In this document: one piece after another, positions 1 through 7,317 of the stretch
Layout: every line of letters begins with the position of its first letter
Position numbering within the stretch: position 1 is the stretch's first letter
Source of the DNA: Planctomycetia bacterium
GTDB taxonomy: Bacteria > Planctomycetota > Planctomycetia > Gemmatales > Gemmataceae
Assembly: GCA_025356615.1 (NCBI GenBank)
Contig: JANXSH010000348.1
Coordinates: forward strand, 1-11,818
Reading direction: 5' to 3'
DNA length: 11,818 bases
The notes under the pieces: model-generated
What the model was told of the DNA's origin: nothing
The model's input: the letters and a program-made list of their open reading frames with translations, nothing else
Databases searched by the model: none
Translations under genes and position numbers: made by a program

Positions 1-231
1 CTCGAGGGCATTGGTATCTACCCAAGTGAAAAGGTGAAGTCTCCCAGCGGCTGACCCCACCCCCCAGCCCCCTCCCCTAAAGGGGAGGGGGAGCCGGAGG
101 CATGTCGGATGGCGTGAAGTTCCCACGGGCCGGTCTGGCTCCCCCTCCCCTTTAGGGGAGGGGGCTGGGGGGTGGGGTCAGCCGCTGGGAGACTTCACCT
201 TTTCACTTGGGTAGATACCAATGCCCTCGAG
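1..231. repeat. Perfect 95-bp inverted repeat with 41-bp loop
   Basis: Bases 1-95 are the exact reverse complement of bases 137-231, checked base by base (position i pairs with 232-i). The loop is 96-136. Both outer ends carry CTCGAG. Inside each arm lies a smaller palindrome, cccctcccctaaaggggagggg and its complement. No reading frame for a transposase fits inside, so if this is mobile it is a non-autonomous MITE-like or REP-like element. Perfect identity of both arms over 95 bp, with the repeat beginning exactly at the window's first base, also fits an inverted chimera or fold-back assembly artefact. Confidence 0.9.
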
Positions 232-249
232 TACAGGGGAGAGGGGGGA
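232..249. repeat. Half of a cccctctcccctgta-type GC palindrome abutting the inverted repeat
   Basis: Directly after the right arm, the sequence tacaggggagagggggga resembles one half of the GC palindromes seen again near 6743-6780 and 6860-6891. The missing half would lie just left of the window, so the inverted repeat may extend further than can be seen or may sit inside one of these palindromes. Confidence 0.5.
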
Positions 250-397
250 CCAGAAGTGATGCCGGTCGCCTAAAGAGTATCATTCACGCGGCCAGGGATG
301 ACACTCCGCAAGTAGGCCACCGGACGTGCGTCGGGCTTCCTGACTCCCGAGTCCTAGAATAAAGGGTAGGTGTCGGCGTCTCCCCAGGAGCCCAATC

Positions 398-1372
398 ATG
401 GATCCCGTCCAGATGTTGCTCACGGCCCTCCGGGTGGACCCCGGCGACGACATGGCGTGGCTGGCTCTCGCGGACGCACTCGAAGAACAGGGCCAGGCCG
501 ATCGCGCGGAGCTGACCCGGCTCTCCGCGAGACTCCGTCGGCTCCGAGCCGACGACGAGCGCGCCGAGCCGGAACGGCGCATGCGCGAGCTGGTCGCGGC
601 GAGCGTCGAACCGTGCGTCGTGCGGATCACCAACTCGATCGGGATGGACCTCGTCCTCGTCCCGCCGGGGAGGTTCGCGATGGGGTCGCTGTCCGACTCG
701 ACTCCCGTCTGCCGAGACGAGCATCCCCGGCACGAGGTCGAAATCACTCGGCCGTTCTTCCTGGGCCGGTTCCTCGTCACGCAGGGGGAATACGCGATCG
801 TCATGGATGCCCACCCCAGTCAATTCTCGGGCCGGAACGCCGAGGCCCGCGTCGCGGGGCTGGACACGTCCTCGTTCCCGGTGGAGTCCCTGACCCACTC
901 CGAGGCCGTCACGTTCTGCGGGCGGCTGTCGGGACTCCCCCCGGAGGTCGCGGCGGGTCGGACCTACCGGCTGCCGACCGAGGCGGAATGGGAATACGCC
1001 TCCCGCGCGGGCAGTGATCGGACGACGTTCCACTTCGGCGACATCCTCAACGAGGACCAGGCCAACTTCGGCAAGCGTCTGAATCGGCCCTGCCCCGTCG
1101 GCCTCCACCCGCCGAACGCCTGGGGGCTGTACGACATGCACGGCAACGTCTGGGAGTGGTGCTCCGACTGGTTCGCCGAGGACTACTACGAGATCGCCCC
1201 CGCCACGGACCCCACGGGGCCGAGCGGCGGGAATCATCACGTCCTCCGTGGGGGGTCGTGGTTCTCCACGGAGGTCGGCTGCCGCTGCGCCTACCGGGGC
1301 ATGAGTGCATCCGATCACAGGGACGAGGACACGGGATTTCGCGTCGCGTGCGCTGTCAGGCGGATGGGCTGA
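398..1372 (+). CDS. FGE-sulfatase (SUMF1-like) domain protein with N-terminal repeat-companion domain
   Basis: The 324-residue product begins with a short helical segment (about 1-50, motif DPGDDMAWLALADALEEQG) typical of the Gemmata-type repeat-companion domain (TIGR02996). An FGE-sulfatase fold follows from about 77 to 321. Family hallmarks are visible: RLPTEAEWEYASRAG at 191-205, WGLYDMHGNVWEWCSDW at 242-258, LRGGSW at 283-288 and TGFRVA at 312-317. True formylglycine-generating enzymes use two cysteines just after the GGS motif. Aligned by eye, the first is serine here (S290) and the second may be C295, so sulfatase activation is doubtful and a binding or other oxidative role is possible. 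There is no signal peptide or membrane segment. The start is set by a strong AGGAG at 386-390, seven bases before the ATG. Neighbouring genes give no functional clue. The fold assignment is firm; the function is not. Confidence 0.88.
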   Translation: MDPVQMLLTALRVDPGDDMAWLALADALEEQGQADRAELTRLSARLRRLRADDERAEPERRMRELVAASVEPCVVRITNSIGMDLVLVPPGRFAMGSLSDSTPVCRDEHPRHEVEITRPFFLGRFLVTQGEYAIVMDAHPSQFSGRNAEARVAGLDTSSFPVESLTHSEAVTFCGRLSGLPPEVAAGRTYRLPTEAEWEYASRAGSDRTTFHFGDILNEDQANFGKRLNRPCPVGLHPPNAWGLYDMHGNVWEWCSDWFAEDYYEIAPATDPTGPSGGNHHVLRGGSWFSTEVGCRCAYRGMSASDHRDEDTGFRVACAVRRMG

Positions 1373-1615
1373 CCTCCTTGTCCGGCGTGCCGACTGCGCG
1401 GTCTGTATCGTCTCCGTCGAATTTCCGTGAGTACATCCGCCGGATTGTCATTGCTCTCGGGCGTGAATCTCGGAAAGATAGGAGGAGTAATTCATCGGCG
1501 CGGTTCGTGCCGTCGTGGCTGTTCCCATCCGCACAGCCTTGTCGCGACCCGCGCTCCCTGGGCGCGGCGCGCGCCGGGAACATCCCCCGGACACACAACC
1601 CGAGCAGAGTAGGCC

Positions 1616-4600
1616 ATGTCAAACAAACCCGACGATCCGCGTCGTCCGAATCCCGACGACAAACCGTCCTCTGCGGCTCCCCCGAAGTCGCACCCCGGAG
1701 CCGACAAGTCGGCCGACCCCGGCTCCGAGTCCGCCATCGACCTGGGCAAACTCGGCGAAGGGGAGGTTAGCGGCATCTCGGTCATCGAGTGGGCCGCTCT
1801 CGTCGATGACCCCGTGTCGTCCAAATCCAAGGTGCGAATCGACGCGCCCAGCGACATGGACCTGCTGGGCCAACTCGCCGACAAGGCCGAACTCCCCAAG
1901 GGAACTCCGCTCGCCGAGGAGGACATTGCGGAACTCATCGCGGAGGCCGAAGCCGAGGCTCCGTTCCGGCTCGAGGACGAGTCGGCCGCCCCGACCCACA
2001 CGAAGGCCGTTGACGACGACGCCCTGTTCGCCGACATGATGGCGGAGAGCGTCGATCTGGGCGGCGAACATCCCTCCGGCGTGATCGTCCAGCAGTCCGA
2101 GCACGAAGTCTACTTAGAGGAGCCGGTCGCGGCCGAACCCGGAGTCGATTCGGGATCCTTCGTGGACCTGGGTGCCACGGCGCTCATCGAAGACGACATC
2201 GCCTACCTGGGCGGTTCGGATTCCGGGGCGATCGACCTGGGCGACGAGGCCGTCATCGTCGAAGAAGTCGCCGCATCGGCCGGGCAGAGCGACGTGATCG
2301 ACCTCGGCATGGACGCGATCATCGTGGAGGAATCTGATGACGATTTCGATGCCGTGGATCTCGCCAGCGCCTCGGCCCTGGTCGGGAAGGCGAGCGAGAG
2401 CGACCGTCCGATCGATCTCGGCAGGGACGCGATGATCTACGAGGAATCCAGCGACGAGGCGATCGACCTCGGGGCCGACACGCGAGTCGTCAATAACCGG
2501 GCGGATCCGGGAAGCAACGTTCCGAGCAGTATCGACCTGTCGGGAACCGCCTCCGCCACGTCGGGCCAAAGCGATTCGGGCCTCGACATGCTCGAGGACG
2601 ACCTCCGCAAGCGCCCGCTCGACGCCGCGCCGAAGAAGCGTCCTTCGCGCGACTTGATCGCGGAAGGACTGGAGTCGGGGACCGACCTGCTCGGCGCGGC
2701 CAAAGCCCGCGCCAAGCACGACGAGGACGCCCTGTACGACGACTTCCTGAGCGAGAACGTTCGAGCCGATCAGTCCTCGTCGGTCGATCTGGGCAGCGCC
2801 GCAGACCTCGAACTGTTCGACGAGGCGCAGAGGTCGGCGAAATCACATGGCGCGACGGGGGCGGATTCCGACATCCGAATCGAGGATGTCGCCGAGATGA
2901 AAGCCGCGAGCGACGACTACGTCGATATCGACCTCGAGCAGATAAAGGACTCCGCCCCGAAGAAAAAGGGGAAGGCGGCGGCGGCCGTCTCGACCGACGA
3001 ACTCGAATCGTTCGCCGGCGAGGAACTCGAGGCCGGCTTCGACGAGGCACCGATCGGGAAGAAGGGCAAGAAGGCGAAGCCGGTGATCGAGGAGGGCGAG
3101 GACGAGGAAGCCCCCAAGAAGGGCAAGAAGGCCAAGTCCGAAGACGAGGGAGTCCCCGTCAAGGCGGGGGGCAAGGGAGGTGCCTGGATCGGCGGGACGT
3201 TCCTCGGGACACTCGTCGGCGTCGGGGCCGTCGCCGGTCTCCTGATCGCCGGCGTCATCCCGGCGGAGTACCTCGGCTACCTCGGCATCCAGCCCGCCGG
3301 AGAGAAGAAAGTCACCGACGTAGGGAAGACGAACCCCACGCCGGTGATTACGTTCGCCCAGACACTCGACAAGATCCGCAACGGCGACCTCGACCAGGTG
3401 AAGCCGGGCGACCTCGAAGCCGCGAACAAGCCCGAGGAATTCGTGGGCCGCGCGGAGTTCCACTGGCTGACCTACCTCCGCGACGTGCGCGGCAAGGATC
3501 CGCTCGCCACGCTGAAGGACGACGCCGAGCCGGTCAAGCTGGCGCTGGCCGACATCGAGAAGGCCAGCACGGGGGACAACCTCGACGCGAAGGCGGACGC
3601 GCTGTTCCTACGCGGCCAGATCGAAGAGCTAACCGGCAAACAGGCGAAGGCCAAGGCGACCTACGCCGAGGGAGCGAAAGACTTCCCCGCCCAGAAGGCG
3701 CGATTCGAGAACGCCCAGACGCTTGTCGTATTGATAGAACGCACGACGGCCCTGCCCCCCGGCCTGCCGAGGGACATGCTCGTCGCCCTCATCGTGATGC
3801 TCCAGGATCCGGGCGGCAACAAGCCCCCCGCGCCCGTCGGAGAGGAGGCGGGCTATCGCTTCTGGGAAGCGTTGAAGCTGGCCCGCGACGGCAAAACCGC
3901 CGGCTCCGTCAAGGCGCTCGACGACGCCGTCAAGGCGCTCGACGACGCGAGATCCCGCCATGACCAGGGACGATTCCTCCGCCCGCGCAAGCCGCAGAAC
4001 CCCATGAGTGACCCGCGCGAGGAAATCTTCCTGAAGGCGTGCGATGAACTGCGAATCTTCTGGAAGGATCAGGCGAAACTGAAGAACGAAGGCTACCTCG
4101 ACGCGGTCGATAAGGACCGCATCCCCGAAGTGGATAAGCTCCTCGCCAAGGCCGAGGACAAGGCGAGGGACGACCAGCTCAAGGGGCTGACGAAGCTCTT
4201 CGAGGGCAAGAAGATCGTGAAGGCGGACGACCTCGTCGCCCTCGTCCAGGCGGAGCGAAAGGCCGTCGATGCGGACAAGCTCACCCAGAAAACGAAGCTG
4301 GACGACCAGCAAACGAAGCTCGACCGTCTCGACAAAGACGCGAAACTCGCCGACAAGAAGATCGAGGCCACCGAGAAGTCGCTCAAGGAGACGCAGGCCG
4401 TCGCGAAGAAGGCCCAGGACGACGCCGCTGCGGCGACGGCAGTCCTCAAGCAGGTCGGCGAGACGGTCGGCAGCGAGTTCACGGACGTGAAGGCGTCGCG
4501 CGAGTCCCTCCTCCGCGAGGTGCGCGAGTCCGTCCGCGCGGCGAAGACCGTCGATCCGCGCGGGACGATCAAGCAACTCGAGCGCGACCTCGTTGTCGAT

Positions 4601-5995
4601 CGCGCCAAGCTGGCCCAGCGCTGGGATCCCGCCGAGATGCTCGGATTCTGGGTGCCGATCCTCCAGAAGGAACGCGACCGGAAGGATCTGGGGGGCCGGG
4701 CGATGGTCGATGTCAAGCGCGTCCTCGAGGATGTCTCGAGCAAGGACGAGCCGAAGGCCCAGGCGTTGCTCGTCCAAGGTCTCGTCGAGCGGAACGCCGA
4801 GAAGTACCACGAAGCGAAGGCGACACTGACCAAGGCCCGCGCCGGCCTCCTCGGCAGCAAGGGCGACTGGCTGAGCGTCTGCGACGAAGCACTCGTCGAA
4901 GTCTCCGACCCCGCAGCGGACATCGCCAAACGGGCGCGACAACTCGAGAGCAGCGGGAAGAAGGCCGAGGCCATCGCCGTCCTCGATCGTGGTCTGAAGT
5001 CCCTGTCGGATCGCAAGGGGCCGCTCTACCTCCAGAAGGCGAAGGCGGCGATCGAGTCGGCCCGCTCCAAGGGGCCGATCAAGGCGGCCGACCCGCTCGT
5101 GCAGTCGGCCCAGAAGGACGCCGCCGAGGCGGCCAAGGAGGGGTTGCCCGAGGGCTACTTCGTCGCCGGACGCATCGAAGAGGATCTGGGGCAAATCAAG
5201 GAGGCGATCGAGAACTACCGCGCCGCGATCAAGGCCCACGGCAAGAACGACGCCGAGGGCAGCCGCTACCGCATCGCCCTGGCGAGGGCGCTGCTCAAAC
5301 AGAGGGGGACCGAGTCGTCGAGTCTCGCCGCCCCGCGCCCCGAGGCGGTCGCCCTCCGCAGTGGCGTCTCGGTCGAGACGGTCGCCGTGTTGACCTTCCT
5401 GACGCTCCAGGCGGCTGGGCTGCCCGGCGACAAGCCGGCTTCGTCGGCCGAGGCGGAGAAGCTCGCCGACGAGATCCTCGCGCTCGGGGACAAGGCACCG
5501 TTCGACGCCCGAGCGCAAGCGCTGGCCATCAAGGGGCTGCACACGCGGGCACTCCAGGTCTACACGGCCGGCCTCCGCGATAGTGGGCTGTTGTCGGCGG
5601 AACACGCCAACACGCTGCTCGACCTCATCAACGCCCACCCGGTCCTCAAGCGACCGGACAGTCTGACGACGCCCGACCCCACCCAGGCCGAGAAGTATTA
5701 CAACTCGGGCCTGAACTTCTACTCCGCCCGCAAGTACGAGAGCGCCGAGAAGGAGTTCCTCTCCGCGATCCAGAACGACAAGGCCGACGCCCGGTACTAC
5801 TACTTCCTCGGCCTGAGCCGTCTGGCGCAGGGCAAGCGCGAGGCGGTCGAAGACTTCGACCAGGGTGCCCGACTCGAGCAGCAGGGCAAGCCGGGCCGCG
5901 CGGCCGTCTCGACCGCGCTGGAGCGCGTGCAAGGCCCAATGCGGGAGAGACTGACCGATGTCCGCTCGCGTCCCGTCCGCGAACGGTCCAAGTGA
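1616..5995 (+). CDS. Giant membrane-anchored TPR/coiled-coil protein with N-terminal VDLG/IDLG motif array
   Basis: The 1459-residue protein has three parts. Residues 1-520 are acidic, low-complexity and probably disordered, with about ten IDLG/VDLG-type motifs and lysine-rich patches (KKGKKAK at 482-488 and 501-507). One hydrophobic helix lies at about 523-550. The remaining ~900 residues are helical: a tandem VKALDDA pair (765-778), a likely coiled coil (about 885-945), and TPR-like helix pairs at about 1103-1135, 1178-1207 and 1357-1425 (YYNSGLNFYSARKYESAEKEF is the clearest). The lysine belt before the membrane helix suggests the N-terminus is cytoplasmic and the TPR part periplasmic. An in-frame TAG at 1610-1612 makes ATG 1616 the only possible start; the ribosome site is weak (AGAG). 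TPR regions usually scaffold protein complexes, so a scaffold or envelope-organising role is an inference. No enzyme domain is visible. The gene stands alone between 243-bp and 254-bp gaps. Confidence 0.93.
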   Translation: MSNKPDDPRRPNPDDKPSSAAPPKSHPGADKSADPGSESAIDLGKLGEGEVSGISVIEWAALVDDPVSSKSKVRIDAPSDMDLLGQLADKAELPKGTPLAEEDIAELIAEAEAEAPFRLEDESAAPTHTKAVDDDALFADMMAESVDLGGEHPSGVIVQQSEHEVYLEEPVAAEPGVDSGSFVDLGATALIEDDIAYLGGSDSGAIDLGDEAVIVEEVAASAGQSDVIDLGMDAIIVEESDDDFDAVDLASASALVGKASESDRPIDLGRDAMIYEESSDEAIDLGADTRVVNNRADPGSNVPSSIDLSGTASATSGQSDSGLDMLEDDLRKRPLDAAPKKRPSRDLIAEGLESGTDLLGAAKARAKHDEDALYDDFLSENVRADQSSSVDLGSAADLELFDEAQRSAKSHGATGADSDIRIEDVAEMKAASDDYVDIDLEQIKDSAPKKKGKAAAAVSTDELESFAGEELEAGFDEAPIGKKGKKAKPVIEEGEDEEAPKKGKKAKSEDEGVPVKAGGKGGAWIGGTFLGTLVGVGAVAGLLIAGVIPAEYLGYLGIQPAGEKKVTDVGKTNPTPVITFAQTLDKIRNGDLDQVKPGDLEAANKPEEFVGRAEFHWLTYLRDVRGKDPLATLKDDAEPVKLALADIEKASTGDNLDAKADALFLRGQIEELTGKQAKAKATYAEGAKDFPAQKARFENAQTLVVLIERTTALPPGLPRDMLVALIVMLQDPGGNKPPAPVGEEAGYRFWEALKLARDGKTAGSVKALDDAVKALDDARSRHDQGRFLRPRKPQNPMSDPREEIFLKACDELRIFWKDQAKLKNEGYLDAVDKDRIPEVDKLLAKAEDKARDDQLKGLTKLFEGKKIVKADDLVALVQAERKAVDADKLTQKTKLDDQQTKLDRLDKDAKLADKKIEATEKSLKETQAVAKKAQDDAAAATAVLKQVGETVGSEFTDVKASRESLLREVRESVRAAKTVDPRGTIKQLERDLVVDRAKLAQRWDPAEMLGFWVPILQKERDRKDLGGRAMVDVKRVLEDVSSKDEPKAQALLVQGLVERNAEKYHEAKATLTKARAGLLGSKGDWLSVCDEALVEVSDPAADIAKRARQLESSGKKAEAIAVLDRGLKSLSDRKGPLYLQKAKAAIESARSKGPIKAADPLVQSAQKDAAEAAKEGLPEGYFVAGRIEEDLGQIKEAIENYRAAIKAHGKNDAEGSRYRIALARALLKQRGTESSSLAAPRPEAVALRSGVSVETVAVLTFLTLQAAGLPGDKPASSAEAEKLADEILALGDKAPFDARAQALAIKGLHTRALQVYTAGLRDSGLLSAEHANTLLDLINAHPVLKRPDSLTTPDPTQAEKYYNSGLNFYSARKYESAEKEFLSAIQNDKADARYYYFLGLSRLAQGKREAVEDFDQGARLEQQGKPGRAAVSTALERVQGPMRERLTDVRSRPVRERSK
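1736..2794 (+). repeat. Dispersed VDLG/IDLG motif array (protein-coding)
   Basis: Within the giant protein, the motif (I/V)DLG or a close variant occurs at about residues 41, 146, 183, 206, 228, 247 (VDLA), 266, 283, 306 (IDLS) and 390. Several copies continue as DLG-x2-A-x-I-x-E-E, for example in IDLGDEAVIVEE and IDLGMDAIIVEE. Spacing varies from about 17 to over 80 residues, so these are short linear motifs in a disordered acidic region rather than a folded repeat. Serines often precede the motif. Confidence 0.8.
3908..3949 (+). repeat. Two tandem 21-bp units encoding VKALDDA twice
   Basis: Bases 3908-3928 and 3929-3949 are identical except for the last base (gcc versus gcg). They encode VKALDDA-VKALDDA at residues 765-778 of the giant protein. 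One heptad has been duplicated, probably recently, since even third codon positions match. Confidence 0.9.
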
Positions 5996-6010
5996 TGTTC
6001 GGAAGAAGAG

Positions 6011-6149
6011 GCTAACCACAGAGGCACAGAGGGCACAGAGAAATACACGGAATGAAGAATGAGTAAAACCGTGGCAGTGCCTCCACTGCGTCTTTACTCT
6101 GTCTTCCTTCCGTGTCTTTCTCTGTGCCCTCTGTGACTCTGTGGTTAGC
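6011..6149. repeat. Imperfect 47-bp inverted repeat of the 'cacagagg/cctctgtg' type, possible terminator
   Basis: Bases 6011-6057 pair with 6103-6149 with three mismatches, around a 45-base centre that holds further short pairings (6061-6067 with 6093-6099, and gcagtg 6074-6079 with cactgc 6084-6089). The arms are built from repeated cacagag units. Similar 'ctctgtg-cctctgtgg' sequences recur between genes in many unrelated bacterial genomes. The right arm is followed by a T-rich run (tcttgttttttg, 6150-6161), and the element begins 16 bases after the stop of the giant gene, so it could end that transcript. It is less GC-rich than its surroundings, which suggests it arrived as a unit. Confidence 0.85.
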
Positions 6150-6249
6150 TTCTTGTTTTTTGTACGTCGGTTTCGCTTCGTCGCTTGATTTCCGTCGTCG
6201 GGTGGCGATAACAAGCCTGACAGGCTCACCCCACACGGAGATCGGAACC

Positions 6250-6720
6250 ATGGCGACCTCAGCCGAAGCACGCCTCGAGGAACTGAAACTCACCCTCCCG
6301 GCACCGGGCAGGCCGATGGCCCGCTACAAGATGGCGGTCCGCGTCGGGAACATGCTCTACGTGTCCGGGCACGGCCCGGCGAAGATCACCCCCACGACGC
6401 CGGTGACGGGGCGTTGCGGCCAGGACATGAGCGTGGAGCAGGGCAAGGAATGCGCGCGGGCGGTCGGCCTGAACATCCTCGCGACCGTGCGCGACCAGCT
6501 CGGGTCGCTCGACAAGGTCAAGCGGGTCGTCAAGGCGCTCGCGATGGTCAACAGCACCCCCGACTTCCTCCAACACCCCGCCGTCGTCAACGGTTTCTCG
6601 GACCTCATGGCCGAGGTCTTCGGGGAGGACGCGGGCGTGGGCGCACGCAGCGCGGTGGGCCATGTGGCGCTGCCGAACAACATCGGCGTCGAGATCGAGT
6701 GCATCTTCGAGGTGGAGTAG
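6250..6720 (+). CDS. RidA (YjgF/YER057c/UK114) family protein
   Basis: The 156-residue product belongs to the RidA superfamily, whose members hydrolyse reactive enamine/imine intermediates from pyridoxal-phosphate enzymes or have related deaminase roles in the cytoplasm. It has the longer form of about 155 residues, with an N-terminal extension (EARLEELKLTLPAPGRPMARY) before the usual GNMLYVSGHGP core at 33-43. The C-terminal signature GARSAVGHVALPNNIGVEIE (131-150) contains R133, which matches the conserved substrate-binding arginine. ATG 6250 is preferred over in-frame starts further upstream: GGAG at 6237-6240 lies nine bases ahead, and the upstream frame runs through the hairpin repeat. 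It appears to be monocistronic. The exact substrate cannot be inferred. Confidence 0.93.
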   Translation: MATSAEARLEELKLTLPAPGRPMARYKMAVRVGNMLYVSGHGPAKITPTTPVTGRCGQDMSVEQGKECARAVGLNILATVRDQLGSLDKVKRVVKALAMVNSTPDFLQHPAVVNGFSDLMAEVFGEDAGVGARSAVGHVALPNNIGVEIECIFEVE

Positions 6721-6742
6721 CACTCCAGCGCTACCCCCCTCG

Positions 6743-6780
6743 CCCCTGTACTTCAGGGGAGAGGGGTTGGGGGTGAGGGG
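6743..6780. repeat. GC palindrome, copy A (inverted relative to copy B)
   Basis: This copy contains the hairpin cccctg-tactt-cagggg (6743-6759) followed by gagaggggttgggggtgagggg. Its reverse complement from 6780 to 6756 matches 6846-6870 at 24 of 25 bases. It lies 22 bases after the RidA stop in a convergent intergenic gap and may end transcription from the left. Confidence 0.8.
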
Positions 6781-6845
6781 TAGAAGCTTACAGGGTCCGT
6801 GGGTACGCCGTGATGGATGCTCTGAATGCACCCCCTCACCCTCAC

Positions 6846-6891
6846 CCCCTCACCCCCGACCCCTCTCCCCCTGTACTCAGGGGGAGAGGGG
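6846..6891. repeat. GC palindrome, copy B, with perfect 14-bp stem
   Basis: Bases 6860-6873 pair perfectly with 6878-6891 around the loop tact. The leading 25 bases (6846-6870) are an inverted copy of 6756-6780. Together A and B flank a 65-bp centre and resemble a small MITE-like pair. The stem is strong enough to end transcripts from the minus-strand genes on the right, but neither side has a clear T run. Confidence 0.85.
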
Positions 6892-6951
6892 AGGAATTTC
6901 CCCCGATTCCCATCATGTAGCGCTGTAGTGGTAGGATGGGGAGAGGTGCTA

Positions 6952-7314
6952 CTACTCCACCTTCGCGTGTCTCGCATCCTGATGGCGTATGATCGCCCAC
7001 AACCCCTTGCACGCCAAGAAAACGAGGAAAGTGCCTCCGACGAGGATGTCCATCGCGTGGATGGTGTCGATCTTCACCTTGATCTCGGGCGGGTGGAGGT
7101 GTTTATCCTGCTGATCGAACACTTCTACGAGGAACTCTGGGAATACCGCTCCGTACATCAGATGCAGCGCCGCCGCCAGAGCGATGCCCAACATAACGGC
7201 TTCGAGACAGAGGATGACATCTCGCTTCGCCCTGGCGAAAACGAGATAAGCCGTACCCGCAACAGCCCCTCCGCCAAGGCAGATGTGGAGCAAGGGAATT
7301 TCCGGTGCCGCCAT
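6952..7314 (-). CDS. Hypothetical three-helix membrane protein
   Basis: This 120-residue protein is not recognised as a family member. Three hydrophobic helices are visible at about 8-26, 33-57 and 86-108. The short soluble stretch between helices 2 and 3 holds several histidines and acidic residues (FDQQDKHLHPPEIK, 66-79). The ATG follows the stop of the upstream glycine-zipper gene by three bases and has no clear ribosome site of its own (upstream bases ctgacct), so translational coupling is likely. The two proteins probably act together in the membrane. Codon use fits the rest of the window. Confidence 0.7.
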   Translation of the reverse strand: MAAPEIPLLHICLGGGAVAGTAYLVFARAKRDVILCLEAVMLGIALAAALHLMYGAVFPEFLVEVFDQQDKHLHPPEIKVKIDTIHAMDILVGGTFLVFLACKGLWAIIRHQDARHAKVE

Positions 7315-7317
7315 AGG

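Noticed and set aside
1..231. The left-edge palindrome as a CRISPR unit or intrinsic terminator.
   Set aside because: There are only two arms with no spacer series, and the stem is far longer than a terminator and lacks a T run.
284..1318. A 344-codon minus-strand frame opposite the FGE-like gene.
   Set aside because: The plus strand has clear family motifs and a strong ribosome site; this frame is a GC-bias shadow with no recognisable domain.
398..1372. The FGE-like fold as the variable target of a diversity-generating retroelement.
   Set aside because: No reverse transcriptase, template repeat or matching variable repeat is present in the window.
3629..6271. An 880-codon open frame on the minus strand opposite the giant gene and the hairpin repeat.
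   Set aside because: It is antisense to well-supported coding sequence, its translation is rich in leucine, arginine and valine in the pattern of a complementary-frame shadow, and it runs through a noncoding hairpin.
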